A DNA stretch of 7,159 nucleotides from a bacterium. GTDB lineage: Bacteria; Chloroflexota; Dehalococcoidia; Tepidiformales; Tepidiformaceae. Location of the stretch: assembly GCA_945861295.1 (NCBI GenBank), contig CAMAUF010000107.1:1-7159 (forward strand), read 5' to 3'. Both the position numbers and the translations under genes were made by a program. How positions within the stretch are numbered: the stretch's first letter is position 1; the number at the start of each line of letters is the position of its first letter. Under the pieces are notes generated by a model that did not search any database, was not told the origin of the DNA, and worked only from the letters and a program-made list of their open reading frames with translations. Shown in pieces: positions 6,146 through 7,159 of this stretch.

Positions 6146-6211
6146 GTCGCACCAGAACCGATTTCGAGTCGCGTGCCCGGACGGTCTGAGCGCCGCTCGA
6201 CCACTGGCGCG

Positions 6212-7159
6212 CTACTCGCCTAGCTTCTTCGCCCCGTCCGCTTCGCGGAGCGCGTTGAGATGCCCGAGCCAGCGGTCGAGGAGCGCGTGCCGCTGCGGGA
6301 ACCGCGACTTGAACTCCTCGCTCGATTCCGGGCTCACCATCGCCGTCGCGAACGACTCGGCCGCATCTTCTTCGGGCGAGGAGAGGTCGCGCCCGCCGCG
6401 GTAGGGGGCCCCCTCCCATTGGCCGTCGGAGCGAGCCTTGCGGAGGTCGGGATAATTCTCGATCGATTCCGGATCATTCGGGTCCATCAGGTTCTCGCTG
6501 AAGTGGGCCACCCTTCCGGTCGCGGGGTGCACGAACCATCCGAAAGCATAGGGCGGGAGATTGGCCTTCTTCGGGTGGACCAGGGCCTGGACGACGTTCG
6601 CGGGAAGGATGATCTTGCGTCCGTCCGCCGTCCCCGTGGCCGCGACGTAGTGAAAGATCTCGTGGATCAGCGTGGTCTTGAAGCGGTTCTCGTGCTCCTC
6701 GGCGAAGTCTTCTTCTTCGAAGTCGGCTTCGAACTCCGGTTCCGGCTTCTGGTAGACGCTGTCCTGGATCGCGATGGCGTTATGATCGTTCGAATACTCG
6801 CCAACCGCCGTCCCCAAGTCCTCGACGCGGTGGAGGACGGCCGGTTTGGCGTTCGGGAACGACTTCAGAACGAGGCTGAGGGCCGGGTCGCTCAGGACTT
6901 CATCGATCCAGACCTGTTCCAGCGCGCTGAAGCCCTTGGAGCCCTTGGGGCCGCTTGAGTTGATGTACTGGCCCCCGCCGGCGCCTGGGAACTCCTGCTG
7001 GACTACCCCGGCTCGCCGGATGACCGTGGCCGGCCCACCCGCCGCGATCATCCGTTGGACGGCCTGGTTGCCGGCTGCTTGGCCGAGGTCGACTACCAGT
7101 GAACGGCGCTGGGCGAGAGGCATCGACGTACCGGGCGGCAGCGTCGATTTAGCAGATTG
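6212..7159 (-). CDS. Zinc-metalloprotease-like protein with eCIS-type GNQAVQRM leader motif (5' end may lie beyond window)
   Basis: An ATG at 7123 would give 303 residues, but it has no ribosome site and the frame stays open to the right edge (12 further codons, QSAKSTLPPGTS), so the true start may be outside. Numbering from that ATG, residues 12-26 read DLGQAAGNQAVQRMI. This is the motif that commonly precedes DUF4157 and other domains in proteins from genomes with extracellular contractile injection systems. A 60-residue linker-like part follows, then a domain from about 65. It holds an acidic cluster (127-145) and LIHEIFHYVAA (152-162), a HExxH zinc site with His154, Glu155 and His158. EEDAAESFA (251-259) offers a downstream acidic ligand (Glu252 or Glu256), in the pattern of gluzincin-like proteases. 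Expected role: protease delivered to a target cell, or matured and secreted; target unknown. There is no classical signal peptide in the visible part. It could instead be an ordinary zincin without injection-system ties. Its stop is 133 bases before the dehydrogenase start. Confidence 0.82.
   Translation of the reverse strand, partial: QSAKSTLPPGTSMPLAQRRSLVVDLGQAAGNQAVQRMIAAGGPATVIRRAGVVQQEFPGAGGGQYINSSGPKGSKGFSALEQVWIDEVLSDPALSLVLKSFPNAKPAVLHRVEDLGTAVGEYSNDHNAIAIQDSVYQKPEPEFEADFEEEDFAEEHENRFKTTLIHEIFHYVAATGTADGRKIILPANVVQALVHPKKANLPPYAFGWFVHPATGRVAHFSENLMDPNDPESIENYPDLRKARSDGQWEGAPYRGGRDLSSPEEDAAESFATAMVSPESSEEFKSRFPQRHALLDRWLGHLNALREADGAKKLGE

Noticed and set aside
4720..6189. A 489-codon plus-strand open frame lying opposite the acyl-CoA dehydrogenase gene
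   Set aside because: It is antisense to a complete, well-recognised enzyme. Its product is rich in Arg, Gly, Asp and His with no recognisable domain, as expected from GC-rich codon use on the opposite strand.
6190..6210. Inverted repeat GCGCC / GGCGC just after the protease-like gene
   Set aside because: Five base pairs with an 11-base loop and no T-tract; chance is likely at this base composition.
6260..6958. A 232-codon plus-strand open frame opposite the protease-like gene
   Set aside because: It is a shadow of the HExxH protein, with Arg/Val/Glu-rich composition and no motif.

Overview
The window is GC-rich bacterial chromosomal or metagenomic DNA. The protein set suggests a Chloroflexota-like organism of the Dehalococcoidia or SAR202 kind: a secreted right-handed beta-helix protein, a lipid-type acyl-CoA dehydrogenase, a small secreted protein with a Trp/Gly-rich C-terminal module I associate with that phylum, and small RelB/RelE- and HicB-type genes. 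This is inference from protein style; there is no rRNA or marker gene. I found no rRNA, tRNA, CRISPR array, transposase or complete insertion sequence.

Layout, left to right. Positions 1-864 (minus) hold the N-terminal part of a large membrane-associated alpha/beta-hydrolase-like protein that runs off the left edge. It has a GTG start, and a CRP/FNR-like palindrome with a perfect TTGACA lies upstream. Positions 963-1178 (minus) encode a lone HicB-like protein without a HicA partner. Positions 1210-2010 (minus) encode a secreted protein of unknown function. On the plus strand, 2102-2362 is an intact small antitoxin, followed with overlap by a RelE/ParE-type toxin gene (2349-2608) carrying one in-frame stop and one frameshift. 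Its end faces the end of a 698-residue secreted beta-helix repeat protein (2611-4707, minus) across two bases. Next come a hairpin (4829-4862), a complete acyl-CoA dehydrogenase (4888-6078, minus), and at the right edge (6212-7159, minus) a zinc-metalloprotease-like protein. That protein has an N-terminal GNQAVQRM motif of the kind found in proteins linked to extracellular contractile injection systems; its true 5' end may lie outside the window.

How the genes fit together. This looks like a loosely organised accessory neighbourhood rather than one pathway operon. Three products are probably exported or surface-acting: the small secreted protein, the beta-helix protein and the protease-like candidate effector. 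Two are toxin-antitoxin remnants, and the dehydrogenase is the only obvious metabolic enzyme. The two most notable points are the candidate injection-system protease cargo at the right edge and the decayed toxin beside an intact antitoxin. Every intergenic gap is under 200 bases.
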